From: Whitmania pigra
Taxonomy: Eukaryota > Annelida > Clitellata > Hirudinida > Haemopidae
Assembly (NCBI GenBank): GCA_021613335.1
Contig: JAJTWR010000141.1
Location: 1-64,000, forward strand
Length of the DNA: 64,000 nucleotides
Direction of reading: 5' to 3'
Shown: positions 55,667 to 64,000 of the stretch, piece by piece
Numbering within the stretch: position 1 is the stretch's first letter
Layout of the letters: each line of letters starts with the position of its first letter
Translations under genes and position numbers: made by a program
Notes under the pieces: generated by a model
What the model was told of the DNA's origin: nothing
Database searches by the model: none
What the model saw: only the letters and a program-made list of their open reading frames with translations

Positions 55667-57967
55667 ATGAAAAAAAGAATCTTATTGGGACTTATCTTTT
55701 TTATATCAAGTCTTACAAATCAAACTTTTGCTACGCGTTTGGCAGTATTAAAAGGCAAAGTCATAGAAGCTTACACCAAAAAACCTTTGGAAGGAGCCAC
55801 GGTTTATATCTCTGATTTAAAATCCTTTACTATCACAAACGCAGACGGTGAATTTACTTTTAAAAATGTGCCTGCTCGGGGAAGTTTTTTAATAGAAGTT
55901 CGCTTTTTAGGTTATAAAACCATTTCCAAACAAATAGACTTATCAAACAACACTGTTTTAGAGTTTTTTTTAGAACCTTCCGTTATTGAAAGCGCGGAGG
56001 TGGTAGTTACCGGGACCCCTTACAGCGCCAATAATAAAGCCAACAGTTTGGCGGTGATAACAATAAACAGAGAGAAATTGAGACACGGCAGTTCCGCCAA
56101 TTTAATTGACGCTGTGGCTAAAGTTCCGGGCGTTTCGCAAATTACTACGGGCGGAGCTATTTCTAAGCCAATTATTCGCGGTTTGGGCTACAATCGCGTT
56201 TTAACCATCATTGATGGCGCCAGAGAAGAAGTACAGCAATGGGGAGATGAACACGGCATCCAGGCAGATCAATTCTCGGCTGCCAGAGTAGAAATTTTAA
56301 AAGGTCCTGCAAGTTTACTGTATGGTTCTGACGCATTGGGCGGGGTTATCAATATTATTGACGATTTAGCCCCTCCCGAAGGCGATTTCAACGGAAGTGT
56401 CTCAACAAATTACAATACTAATGCCGGCTTAACGGCCTCCTCAATAATGGCGCAAGGTAACGCAAAGGGCTTTGTATATCGCGGACGCGCCTCTTACAAA
56501 AATGCCTATGGCTTTGCTTATGGCAACAAAGTTGTGCCAAACACAGGTTTTAACGAAATTGATTACAGCGCTTTACTTGGTTTAAACCAAACATGGGGCT
56601 ACATGCATCTGAGCCTATCGCGTTTTAGCGCCAACCTTGGCCTGATTGAAGATGGCCCTGATGAAAATGGAAATTATTTAGACGAAAAAAGAAACATCAT
56701 TAGCAATGCCGAAGGGAAAAAAAGAAAAATTGATTTGCCTTTTCAAAACGTCAATCATTACAGAACTGCGCTTAACGGCAACATTATTTTAGGCGGCGGA
56801 CAACTAAAAACCGTTTTGGCTTTTCAACAAAACATACGCAAAGAGTTTAAAGAAAGTAAAACTAGGCCGGGTTTAAATCTGGGTCTAAAATCTTACACTT
56901 ATGATGTAAAATACGCTTTGAGCAGCAACGTTGTTTGGCAACCTACTTTTGGGATACAAGGGATGTACCAAACCAATAAGAACAAAGATAATGTGTTTTT
57001 GATTCCTGATTACGAGAGTAATAATGTTGGCGTTTTCGCTTATCTAAAGAGGAATTTTGAGAACGGCGCCTTAAATGCCGGCGTACGATACGATTACAAA
57101 AAAATTAACGCGCATGAACACGTTGATAACGAAAAACTCATTTTTAGCCGCTTTAACGATCCGTTTACGTTTTCAAATATTTCCGGCTCAATAGGCGCGG
57201 CATTTGAAATTGCTAAAAACTTAAATTTTAAAGCTAACATCGGCTCTGGTTTCAGAGCGCCAAACATTGCTGAACTTACAGCCAATGGCATACACGAAGG
57301 CACTTTCAGGCATGAAATTGGCAACAGCAAACTCAAACAAGAAACCAGCTTACAGTTTGACCTAGGCTTAACATACCAGGCAGAAAATATTACGCTGGGC
57401 TTAAATGCTTATAACAATATTATTTACAATTATATTTATCTTGCAAATTTAAATGGAGAAACTATTGATTTTAAAGAAAACGATAATACTTCAACTTTGT
57501 TTGTTTATCGTTATGTGCATACCGACGCCAATTTAATGGGAGGCGAAGCTTCTGTAGATTTTCATCCGATAAAGTCCCTGCATTTTGAAAACGCCTTTGT
57601 TTATGTAAAAGGAACTAACAAAGCCACTAACGGTTCTTTACCATTTATGCCTGCTGCCGGTTTAAATAATGAACTCCGTTTGGAGCCTGCCATTAAAGGT
57701 TTGGCAGAAAGCTATATAAAAGTTGGGCTAACCAATGTTTTTAAGCAAAATCGTTTCGATGTTTTTGAAACCAAAACCAAAGGCTATACCTTGCTTGATG
57801 CAGGATTGGGAACATCCATCAAAACAAAATCCGGAAAAATTAATCTGTTTATCATAGGACAAAATTTAACCAACAAGCTGTATTTTAATCATTTGAGTCG
57901 TTATAAAACGGTAGGCATTTACAACCCTGGCAGAAATATAACCTTTGGCATTGATGTTTTTTTTTAA
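55667..57967 (+). CDS. TonB-dependent receptor with carboxypeptidase-like N-terminal domain (probable metal receptor)
   Basis: A 766-residue outer-membrane receptor. The signal peptide (residues 1-22, ending TFA) is followed by a carboxypeptidase-regulatory-like domain (residues about 28-110, GKVIEAYTKKPLEGATVYIS, ADGEFTFKNVP). A plug follows (AVITINREKLRHGSSANLID, VPGVSQITTGG, RVEILKGPASLLYGSDALGG), then a 22-strand barrel with RDYDYK-type turns to an aromatic end (FGIDVFF). The plug stretch IIDGAREEVQQWGDEHGI resembles metal receptors of the ZnuD-like group. Together with the His-rich neighbour upstream this suggests zinc or copper uptake, which is an inference. Confidence 0.85.
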   Translation: MKKRILLGLIFFISSLTNQTFATRLAVLKGKVIEAYTKKPLEGATVYISDLKSFTITNADGEFTFKNVPARGSFLIEVRFLGYKTISKQIDLSNNTVLEFFLEPSVIESAEVVVTGTPYSANNKANSLAVITINREKLRHGSSANLIDAVAKVPGVSQITTGGAISKPIIRGLGYNRVLTIIDGAREEVQQWGDEHGIQADQFSAARVEILKGPASLLYGSDALGGVINIIDDLAPPEGDFNGSVSTNYNTNAGLTASSIMAQGNAKGFVYRGRASYKNAYGFAYGNKVVPNTGFNEIDYSALLGLNQTWGYMHLSLSRFSANLGLIEDGPDENGNYLDEKRNIISNAEGKKRKIDLPFQNVNHYRTALNGNIILGGGQLKTVLAFQQNIRKEFKESKTRPGLNLGLKSYTYDVKYALSSNVVWQPTFGIQGMYQTNKNKDNVFLIPDYESNNVGVFAYLKRNFENGALNAGVRYDYKKINAHEHVDNEKLIFSRFNDPFTFSNISGSIGAAFEIAKNLNFKANIGSGFRAPNIAELTANGIHEGTFRHEIGNSKLKQETSLQFDLGLTYQAENITLGLNAYNNIIYNYIYLANLNGETIDFKENDNTSTLFVYRYVHTDANLMGGEASVDFHPIKSLHFENAFVYVKGTNKATNGSLPFMPAAGLNNELRLEPAIKGLAESYIKVGLTNVFKQNRFDVFETKTKGYTLLDAGLGTSIKTKSGKINLFIIGQNLTNKLYFNHLSRYKTVGIYNPGRNITFGIDVFF

Positions 57968-58009
57968 TGCCCCCCCAATTTTCAGCCAAATAGCCTTAAG
58001 GATATAAAA

Positions 58010-59026
58010 TCAACTCTCCAGGATTTCCAGCTGCCAAATAATTTCTTCTTGTTTAATTGGATTAGGTTTTTGGTTTACGATGGTTTGATAAGCGGCCTCG
58101 AAAATCTGTGAGTAGTCTCCTTTAGGCGATTGGGGATATATTACATCAAACCCTTTGTTTTGATTTGCAACGGTTAATTTTCCTTTATCAGATGGATTTT
58201 CTATCCCATAGCAAGCATCCGTAGGTTTAATTCCCCGTAACAATTGTTCTTCTTGAACGTCGGCATGGTTTTTTCTATAAGAGCCCTTGGTTCCATTAAT
58301 TACAAATGCAGACAGAATTTCTGCCACTAAAAAACTTGCCGTGAGAAAAACATTCAAACCGTTTGGATAGGTTAGCTGAACATGAAAATAATCGTCTACC
58401 TGTGTGCCTGTCCGATTTTTGCTAAGGGTTTTATAATAACGCTCCGGTTTGCCAAAAAGAGAAATAGCCTGATCTAAAAGGTGGGAGCCTAAGTCAAAAG
58501 ACAAACCGCTGGCAGCAAAGGGTTCTTCTTTAAACGCTTTTGGCCCAATCTCTGTGCGATATCTGTCAAAGCGGAAATGCGCTTCTACCAACTTTCCCAA
58601 TCGTTTGCTTTCTATAATCTCTTTAACAGCATTAAACCCGCTGTCATATCTTCTGTTTTGAAAAACCAATGCCTTTTTTTTTACCTTATCGGCTATTGTG
58701 AAAATAGCTTTAGCTTGTTCAACGGTTGCAACAAAAGGCTTTTCTACCAAAACATGTTTCCCTGCTAACAAGGCCTGCTTGGCAAATTCATAATGGGTAT
58801 GATTGGGTGTATTTACAATTACCAAATCTATTTCCGTATCTGCTAAAACTTGATCAACGCTGTCGTAATTTTTAATATAGGGATAATCTGTTTTTGCAGT
58901 CTTTTTGCCGCGTTCTACTATCCCTTTTAAAAAAAAGCCCTGATGGACATGTATAAATGGCGCATGAAACACTTTTCCAGACATTCCGTAAGCCAACAAA
59001 GCCGTTATAATTTGTCCATTTTGCAT
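58010..59026 (-). CDS. Gfo/Idh/MocA family oxidoreductase
   Basis: The 338-residue product has an N-terminal NAD(P)-binding domain with ITALLAYGMSGKVFHAPFIH (close to the YdgJ/YceM branch), VIVNTPNHTHYEFAKQALLA and the EKPFVATVEQAK motif (the conserved E-K-P). The C-terminal domain contains the usual F-D-L-G-S-H-L-L-D-Q-A. The substrate is unknown, since members act on sugars, inositols and related compounds. It stands alone, convergent with the receptor gene. Confidence 0.85.
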   Translation of the reverse strand: MQNGQIITALLAYGMSGKVFHAPFIHVHQGFFLKGIVERGKKTAKTDYPYIKNYDSVDQVLADTEIDLVIVNTPNHTHYEFAKQALLAGKHVLVEKPFVATVEQAKAIFTIADKVKKKALVFQNRRYDSGFNAVKEIIESKRLGKLVEAHFRFDRYRTEIGPKAFKEEPFAASGLSFDLGSHLLDQAISLFGKPERYYKTLSKNRTGTQVDDYFHVQLTYPNGLNVFLTASFLVAEILSAFVINGTKGSYRKNHADVQEEQLLRGIKPTDACYGIENPSDKGKLTVANQNKGFDVIYPQSPKGDYSQIFEAAYQTIVNQKPNPIKQEEIIWQLEILES

Positions 59027-59103
59027 ATCGCAAAACTAAAATTTTAATTGAACAAATACGGTTTTGTTTCCTTTTTCCTTAAACCTTACCCTATATTTGT
59101 ATA

Positions 59104-59451
59104 ATGAAATCTGCCGAGATAAATTTAAAATGGAAAGCGCTGCAAAAAAAAATTGCCGAAGATTTCAACGCCCCAGCGCCCGATTTAAAGGTTATCTTGT
59201 TTTTAATCGGCATACAGGAACTTGGCAAAGGCCCCGGCAAGTACAGCAAACGTCAAAAAGAAGAATTGATGCATATTGCAACCTGTCGTTTATTGAGCGA
59301 AATGGGATTTTATGAGCTTGAGGGCTTAGACCCGGACGGATGGCCCCACTGGAAATTGGTTAAACAAATTCCGGCTTACGCGGCTCTTGAACAAGAAATG
59401 TTGTTAAAATCTTTGGCCATTAATTATTTTATAGATATTTACGAATACTAA
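59104..59451 (+). CDS. Small conserved protein of unknown function
   Basis: This 115-residue soluble protein has a helical N-terminus (LKWKALQKKIAEDFNA), a conserved-looking segment (ILFLIGIQELGKGPGKYSKR), then LLSEMGFYELEGLDPDGWPH and a C-terminal helix (EQEMLLKSLAINYFIDIYEY). It resembles a conserved hypothetical of Sphingobacteriales and relatives, with no domain I can name. A TTTG box and TATATTTGTATA precede the ATG (around 59093-59103), so it has its own transcript. Divergent from the Gfo/Idh gene. Confidence 0.65.
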   Translation: MKSAEINLKWKALQKKIAEDFNAPAPDLKVILFLIGIQELGKGPGKYSKRQKEELMHIATCRLLSEMGFYELEGLDPDGWPHWKLVKQIPAYAALEQEMLLKSLAINYFIDIYEY

Positions 59452-59497
59452 AAAAAACAATTAAGCTAAATTGTAACCGGTTTTTATACAGCCGTAA

Positions 59498-60178
59498 TTA
59501 ATCATTGGCGTTTTGCTTGGCTTCTTTTTTCATTTGATCGTTAGCAACAATTACAATTTCAACTCTGCGGTTTTGGGCTCTTCCCTCTTCTGTTGCATTA
59601 TCGGCAATAGGTTCTGAAAAACCTTTGCCCTCTGTAACCAATCTGGATGACGGCACTCCTTGAGAAATGGCATAAGCCTTTACAGCCTCTCCTCTTCTTT
59701 CCGATAATTTTAAATTATATTGTTCTGAACCTTTATTATCGGTATGGCCGATTATTTTAATATCTGTTCCGGGATAATTGTTAATTGAGGCCGCTAAAGA
59801 TTGAATATTTTTTTTGGCTTCTGCTTTTAATGCGGATTTATCGAAATCAAACAAAATACCGCTGTCAAACTTTACAATGATTCCCTCGCCCTCTCGAATT
59901 ACCTCGGCATTGGGAATTGCTGTTTTAATTTCAGCGGCTTGTTTATCCATTTTTTTACCAATTAAGCCGCCCGCCGTGCCGCCAATTGCGGCGCCAATCA
60001 CCGCGCCAACAGCAGTATTACCTGCCTTTTTACCAATTAAACCGCCGATAACAGCGCCGGCTGCCGCGCCAATTCCTGCCCCCTTTTGTGTTTTTGTAAG
60101 ACTGTCGCAACCCTGAAAAATCATGATGCCTAAAGCAATTGCCACGTTTAATGTTGCTATTTTAATTTTTGTACCCAT
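59498..60178 (-). CDS. OmpA-family lipoprotein with glycine-zipper domain
   Basis: The 226-residue protein has a lipoprotein-type signal (IMIFQGC), a glycine-zipper region (residues about 33-75, GAGIGAAAGAVIGGLIGKKA, repeated) and an OmpA/MotB C-terminal domain with ILFDFDKSALKAEAKKNIQS, the GHTDNKGSEQYNLKLSERR core and a C-terminal R-R-V-E-I-V-I. OmpA domains bind peptidoglycan and tether the outer membrane. The layout matches YiaD-like proteins. Length is normal. Confidence 0.88.
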   Translation of the reverse strand: MGTKIKIATLNVAIALGIMIFQGCDSLTKTQKGAGIGAAAGAVIGGLIGKKAGNTAVGAVIGAAIGGTAGGLIGKKMDKQAAEIKTAIPNAEVIREGEGIIVKFDSGILFDFDKSALKAEAKKNIQSLAASINNYPGTDIKIIGHTDNKGSEQYNLKLSERRGEAVKAYAISQGVPSSRLVTEGKGFSEPIADNATEEGRAQNRRVEIVIVANDQMKKEAKQNAND

Positions 60179-60325
60179 TATCTTAAAAGTTTATTTTAAA
60201 GTTTTCAGGAAAAAGTTGTATCGATTGAATACTAAGCTTTTATAAAGATTATCAAAAAAGTCAGGTAACGATTTGGTAACGGCGCTTATTGCTTTACTTT
60301 TCAACGTTTTTCCGCTAGTTCAAAG

Positions 60326-60333
60326 CAAATATA
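60326..60333 (-). promoter_or_regulatory. -7 promoter element of the OmpA-family gene
   Basis: TATATTTG on the minus strand, a perfect TAnnTTTG match, about 150 bases ahead of the OmpA-like ATG (60178). A -33 TTTG is not clear, so the call is moderate. Confidence 0.42.
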
Positions 60334-60417
60334 CAAAAAATAAAAGGATAGGTTTTAAGCTTCCTGTCCTTTATTTATCACTTTTTAAATGTTTTTGACT
60401 CTCATGAATGCAAAACA

Positions 60418-63285
60418 CTAATTTCCTGATATTCCATTAACAAAAGTATCTACAAAACCTATGATTTTATTTAGAACACGATCTCCGATTTCCTTAGATT
60501 TTAATACACTGGGTCTCCCTTCTTTTCGTAAATCTAAAATTTCTTTTCGCAACGGTTCACGTTCTGTAAACAAATAATTCTCTATCAGTCTTTCCGTTTT
60601 TTCTTCAGAAAGATTTTCTGTCTTGACTAATTCTTGGAGTGCCTTTTCTTGCTCTACATTCCAAAATTTTTCAAACTCTTCGGGAATTGTATCCGTATCT
60701 TCAATATGTGGTAAATTTTCCTGAATAAAATTTTCAATCAATTCTCTTTTACTTCTTAATGATACTTCGGTGTTCAGTAAATTGAAAATATCTTTTTCAA
60801 TACTTTCTTTGTCTTTTGCATTATGTTTCGACTTGAATTTAATCAATAACTGGAGTATGTAAGTTACATTGATTTTATCACGTCTTATCAATTCCAATTC
60901 AAAATCTATATCATTGAGAATAGACGTTTTTTCAGGAGGCGGATCCGAACCTAATCTGTCTTTTAAATCCAAATACTTACTGGTGTAATCGGCAAAAAGC
61001 TGTTCTTCCATCTGTAAATCATCCCAAGTAAATTCTGTGTAATGGCTCATTTTCTTGTGTAAACGCATCATTGCACGGAAAGCCAAAATAAACTGTAATT
61101 GGTCTTCTTCCGAATATAAACCGTCAACAGATACTACTTCTGGAACGATTTCTAATAATTTTTGTGTTGCTTCTTTGAACTTTTCTACATACGCTTCGTA
61201 TGGTTCAACGATAATCTGGTCAATTGCTTCTTTGTTACTAAATAAGGCGATGGCTTCGTCTGTCTTGTCTTTCAGGTTTCGAAAACAGACAATATTTCCC
61301 TGTGTTTTATTCTTATCCAAAATACGATTGGTACGGCTAAATGCTTGTATCAATCCATGATATTTCAGATTTTTATCAACGTACAAGGTATTTAAATATT
61401 TGCTGTCGAAACCTGTCAAAAACATATTGGCAACCAGCAAAATATCTGTCTCATTTTGCTTTGATTTCTTTGCTACGGCATTGTAATAATTGTAGAATCC
61501 TTCGGTGTCTTTGACATTCTGTTTCTCTCCAAACAATTCATTAAAGTCTTGCGCATACGTTTCTAATAATTCTCTACGATGAGGCTTGTAAACGTATTCT
61601 GCTTGTGGTTCGGCAACCATTCCTAATTGGGAATAAACAGCATCTTCCATTTCTTCTTCGTTCTGAGCAAAGCTAAAAATGGTCGCTATTTTTAAATCGT
61701 GCTGTCTCTTTTGTTTTTTTCGCTTGAAAATCTCATAGTATTGAATGACCGCATCAATATCCTGTACGCACATCATCGCACAAAATTTCCTGTTTTGGGT
61801 TTTCTGATCGTGGTATTGAATGATGTAATCCACAATTGCTTCCTTTCGTTCAGGAGCTTCGAAAACTTCAGTTTCATTGATTTGTTCTACTTTCAAATCA
61901 ATGATATGTTCTTTTTGTTTAAAGGTCTGAATATATTCTACTGAAAATTTTAATACATTCTCATCACGTATGGCATCTGTAATCACATATTTATGCAGAC
62001 ATTTTCCAAATAAACTTGCGGTTGTTTTTTCTCCATCTGCATTCTCTGCCAAAATAGGCGTACCTGTAAAACCAAACAGTTGAATATTGGTAAAATAATT
62101 GACAATGTTTTTATGGGTATCACCAAATTGCGAACGATGACATTCATCAAAGACAAAAACCATTCTTTCATTCTGAATGGATTTCATTTTCGATAAATTT
62201 CTACCTGAAATCGCATTATTCAGCTTTTGAATAGTGGTAACGATGATGCGAACATTTGGGTCATTGAATTTACGAATAAGGTCATCCGTATTAGTAGCAG
62301 AACTTACAGACCCTTTACTAAACTTATCATACTCCTGATTGGTTTGATAATCCAAATCTTTTCTATCCACCACAAAAACCACTTTTTTGATGGCTGGAAT
62401 TTTGGATAGAATCTGACTGGCTTTAAAGCTGGTTAAGGTTTTACCGCTTCCTGTTGTATGCCAGATGTAGCCATTTTTTTCGATATTATAACCATTCAGT
62501 ATTTCGTTTTCTTTTACCTTTTTGATAATACTTTCTACCGCATAATATTGGTATGGACGAAGTATCATCAGGCGTTTATCGGTTTCATTCAGTACAATGT
62601 ATTTACATATCATTTTACTGATATGACAAGGTTCTAAAAAAGAATCGGTAAATCCGTTCAGAATATTGTTTAGTGGATTATTTTGTTCATCCGTCCAATG
62701 GAATGTCTGCAAAAATTCTTGTTTGTGCGAACCAGAATTGCTGAAATATTTGGTATTGACACCATTACTGATAATGAATAACTGAACAAAATGAAACAAT
62801 CCTTTTCCTGCCCCGAAACTATGTTTTTGATAGCGGTTGATTTGGTTGAATGCTTCTTTCATTTCCAAACCTCTTCGTTTCAGCTCGATTTGTACTAAAG
62901 GCAACCCATTCACCAGTAAGGTAACATCATAACGGTTTTCATATTTACCTTTTTGCGTGATTTGATTGGTCACCTGATATTCGTTCTGACACCAATGTTC
63001 TACATTGAGAAAATCAAAATACAGGTTATCACCATTATCCCGAATAATATGATGCTTCTTTTCACGCAGTACTTTGGCTTTTTCAAATACAGAACCTTTA
63101 TTGAGTATATTCAACACTTTTTCAAATTCACTATCGCTGAATTGTATATGATTGTGCTTTTCTAACTGTGTTTTCAGGTTTGTCAGTAAAGCTTTTTCAT
63201 CAGCAATAACAGCGTATTTATATCCCAATTTTTGTAATTGGGCAACGAGTTGCTCTTCTAAAATTTGTTCGGACTGTTTGCTCAA
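60418..63285 (-). CDS. hsdR: Type I restriction enzyme subunit R (HsdR)
   Basis: HsdR is the motor and nuclease subunit of type I restriction systems. The 955-residue product has the N-terminal PD-(D/E)XK nuclease with R-Y-D-V-T...VQIELKRRG (about residues 117-140), helicase Walker A HTTGSGKT near residue 277, DECHRSQFG near 380, QLFGFTGTP, and motif VI-type GLIQAFSRTNRI. A C-terminal helical region binds the methylase complex. Length is typical for the EcoR124-like branch. HsdM and HsdS are not in the window; the integrase directly upstream suggests they lie beyond 64000. Confidence 0.93.
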   Translation of the reverse strand: MSKQSEQILEEQLVAQLQKLGYKYAVIADEKALLTNLKTQLEKHNHIQFSDSEFEKVLNILNKGSVFEKAKVLREKKHHIIRDNGDNLYFDFLNVEHWCQNEYQVTNQITQKGKYENRYDVTLLVNGLPLVQIELKRRGLEMKEAFNQINRYQKHSFGAGKGLFHFVQLFIISNGVNTKYFSNSGSHKQEFLQTFHWTDEQNNPLNNILNGFTDSFLEPCHISKMICKYIVLNETDKRLMILRPYQYYAVESIIKKVKENEILNGYNIEKNGYIWHTTGSGKTLTSFKASQILSKIPAIKKVVFVVDRKDLDYQTNQEYDKFSKGSVSSATNTDDLIRKFNDPNVRIIVTTIQKLNNAISGRNLSKMKSIQNERMVFVFDECHRSQFGDTHKNIVNYFTNIQLFGFTGTPILAENADGEKTTASLFGKCLHKYVITDAIRDENVLKFSVEYIQTFKQKEHIIDLKVEQINETEVFEAPERKEAIVDYIIQYHDQKTQNRKFCAMMCVQDIDAVIQYYEIFKRKKQKRQHDLKIATIFSFAQNEEEMEDAVYSQLGMVAEPQAEYVYKPHRRELLETYAQDFNELFGEKQNVKDTEGFYNYYNAVAKKSKQNETDILLVANMFLTGFDSKYLNTLYVDKNLKYHGLIQAFSRTNRILDKNKTQGNIVCFRNLKDKTDEAIALFSNKEAIDQIIVEPYEAYVEKFKEATQKLLEIVPEVVSVDGLYSEEDQLQFILAFRAMMRLHKKMSHYTEFTWDDLQMEEQLFADYTSKYLDLKDRLGSDPPPEKTSILNDIDFELELIRRDKINVTYILQLLIKFKSKHNAKDKESIEKDIFNLLNTEVSLRSKRELIENFIQENLPHIEDTDTIPEEFEKFWNVEQEKALQELVKTENLSEEKTERLIENYLFTEREPLRKEILDLRKEGRPSVLKSKEIGDRVLNKIIGFVDTFVNGISGN

Positions 63286-63319
63286 AATAATTATGAATTA
63301 GGAGTTTACATCTATGCAC

Positions 63320-63327
63320 AAATTTAA
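63320..63327 (-). promoter_or_regulatory. -7 promoter element for hsdR
   Basis: TAAATTTG on the minus strand, a TAnnTTTG match 35 bases before the hsdR ATG, in the 79-base gap between the recombinase and hsdR. This suggests hsdR has its own transcript, separate from the recombinase. Confidence 0.4.
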
Positions 63328-63364
63328 CAAAATAAAATTGCTCTCCTAATCCATAATCTAAAAC

Positions 63365-64000
63365 TTATCTAAGCGCCTTAAACATCTGCTCAATAGCTTT
63401 TTTCTTTTGTTCCATATTGGGATGAACATAAAGGTTTAGGGTTGTACTGATATTAGAGTGTCCTAATAGCACACTTACCGTTTTATAATCACAGTTACTT
63501 TCAATACATCGGGTTGCGAAACTATGTCTTAACCCGTGAAATTTAAGCTCAGGCATTTTTAATGCTGCCATTAAGTTCTTGTAATAGCTTCTGTAGGTTC
63601 TGGGTTCCGTGGGTTTAGCATCGTTTGTCAATACAAAAAACGAAGGGTTCACTATTTTTTTAAAGGGCTTCAATATCCGTAATAAATCTTTACTTATCGG
63701 AATTTCACGAATAGAATTTTTAGTTTTCGGAGTGTCCAGAATCAATTCCGTTCTACGAATTCCATCTTCTATAACATATATCCGTTGGATTGTTCTATTA
63801 ACACTGATAATTCCATTATCTGTATCGATATCTTCCCAAGTCAACGCACAGATTTCGCCAATACGCATGCCTGCACTCAAACATATATATACGCCTAAAT
63901 TCCTAAATGTAAAATGCTCTTGTATATAGTTCATTATTTTTTTTTGATCAATTTTGGTAAGCACTTCAATATTATGCTTTTCTCTTTCGGTAGGAAACTG
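63365..64000 (-). CDS. Tyrosine recombinase/integrase, C-terminal catalytic part (5' end outside the window)
   Basis: The frame is open to base 64000, so the gene continues beyond the edge; the GTG at 63964 is internal. All catalytic residues are visible: Arg in GMRIGEICALTWEDI, a Lys-bearing beta hairpin (TPKTKNSIREIPI), H-x-x-R in FHGLRHSFATR, His in LLGHSNISTTLNLY, and the nucleophile Tyr in LYVHP. The N-terminal SAM-like DNA-binding domain would lie upstream. Tyrosine recombinases next to type I restriction genes in Bacteroidota often invert specificity (hsdS) cassettes; the alternative is an integrase of a genomic island. It ends 79 bases before hsdR. Confidence 0.85.
   Translation of the reverse strand, partial: QFPTEREKHNIEVLTKIDQKKIMNYIQEHFTFRNLGVYICLSAGMRIGEICALTWEDIDTDNGIISVNRTIQRIYVIEDGIRRTELILDTPKTKNSIREIPISKDLLRILKPFKKIVNPSFFVLTNDAKPTEPRTYRSYYKNLMAALKMPELKFHGLRHSFATRCIESNCDYKTVSVLLGHSNISTTLNLYVHPNMEQKKKAIEQMFKALR

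Noticed and set aside
63365..63964. Recombinase as a complete 199-residue gene
   Set aside because: The frame is open through base 64000 and the N-terminal DNA-binding domain is missing, so the gene is cut by the window edge.

Overview
The window is A+T-rich and comes from a member of the Bacteroidota, most likely a Sphingobacteriales-type organism. The evidence is type IX secretion partners (PorP/SprF-like proteins and gliding-motility-type C-terminal sorting domains), a Bacteroides-type tra operon (TraE to TraQ), the lineage-typical DUF2480, DUF3108, DUF3109 and DUF6427 genes, a SusD remnant, and promoters of the TTTG / TAnnTTTG class. I saw no rRNA or tRNA gene and no CRISPR array.

Layout. 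(1) 1-3439: 3' part of a large YDG/MBG-repeat adhesin followed by its PorP/SprF-like partner. (2) 3.5-4.4 kb: wreckage of a SusD gene and of an IS5-like transposase. (3) 4.6-11.9 kb, minus strand: pdhB and an AddB/AddA-like recombination nuclease-helicase pair. (4) 12.2-23.8 kb: a start-less HTH ORF, a clear Bacteroidota promoter, then a conjugation operon (membrane protein, TraE, F, G, decayed gene in the TraH position, I, unexplained 0.7 kb insert, J, K, L-like, M, N, O, Q). No relaxase, coupling protein, primase or integrase accompanies it. (5) 23.8-25.5 kb: non-coding, dominated by a 128-bp tandem repeat (five near-identical copies plus one worn copy) that leads into (6) 25.5-35.5 kb: a second, roughly 3000-residue adhesin with three 990-bp LamG+FnIII units and six 495-bp YDG-pair units, broken in two places by single-base deletions, and a second PorP/SprF partner about 32 kb from the first. 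(7) 35.5-41.8 kb, minus strand: nucleotide-sugar genes (rfbB, rfbD, rfbA, a UDP-sugar dehydrogenase, gmd) ending in broken methyltransferase, glycosyltransferase and alcohol dehydrogenase fragments. (8) 42-54.6 kb, minus strand: chromosomal housekeeping and envelope genes (DUF3109, DUF3108, DUF2480, a PpiD-like foldase, lptC, an outer-membrane protein, coaX, DUF6427, a glycosyltransferase, an LpxH-like phosphoesterase, a 30-residue membrane peptide, YfhO). (9) 55.3-60.2 kb: a His/Cys-rich small protein plus TonB receptor, a Gfo/Idh oxidoreductase, a small conserved protein and an OmpA-family lipoprotein. (10) 60.4-64.0 kb, minus strand: type I restriction HsdR and a tyrosine recombinase that runs off the window.

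How it fits together. The two adhesin-PorP cassettes look like secreted surface proteins each paired with a type IX outer-membrane partner. They are a direct duplication bracketing pdhB, addAB and the tra operon. Breaks cluster beside mobile or repetitive DNA (2.5-4.4 kb, 16.7-18.3 kb, 30.3-31.5 kb, 35.5-36.5 kb), whereas 42-60 kb is intact and ordinary. The most unusual items are the repeat array ahead of the giant adhesin, the frame breaks inside near-identical repeats, and the apparently orphan tra operon.
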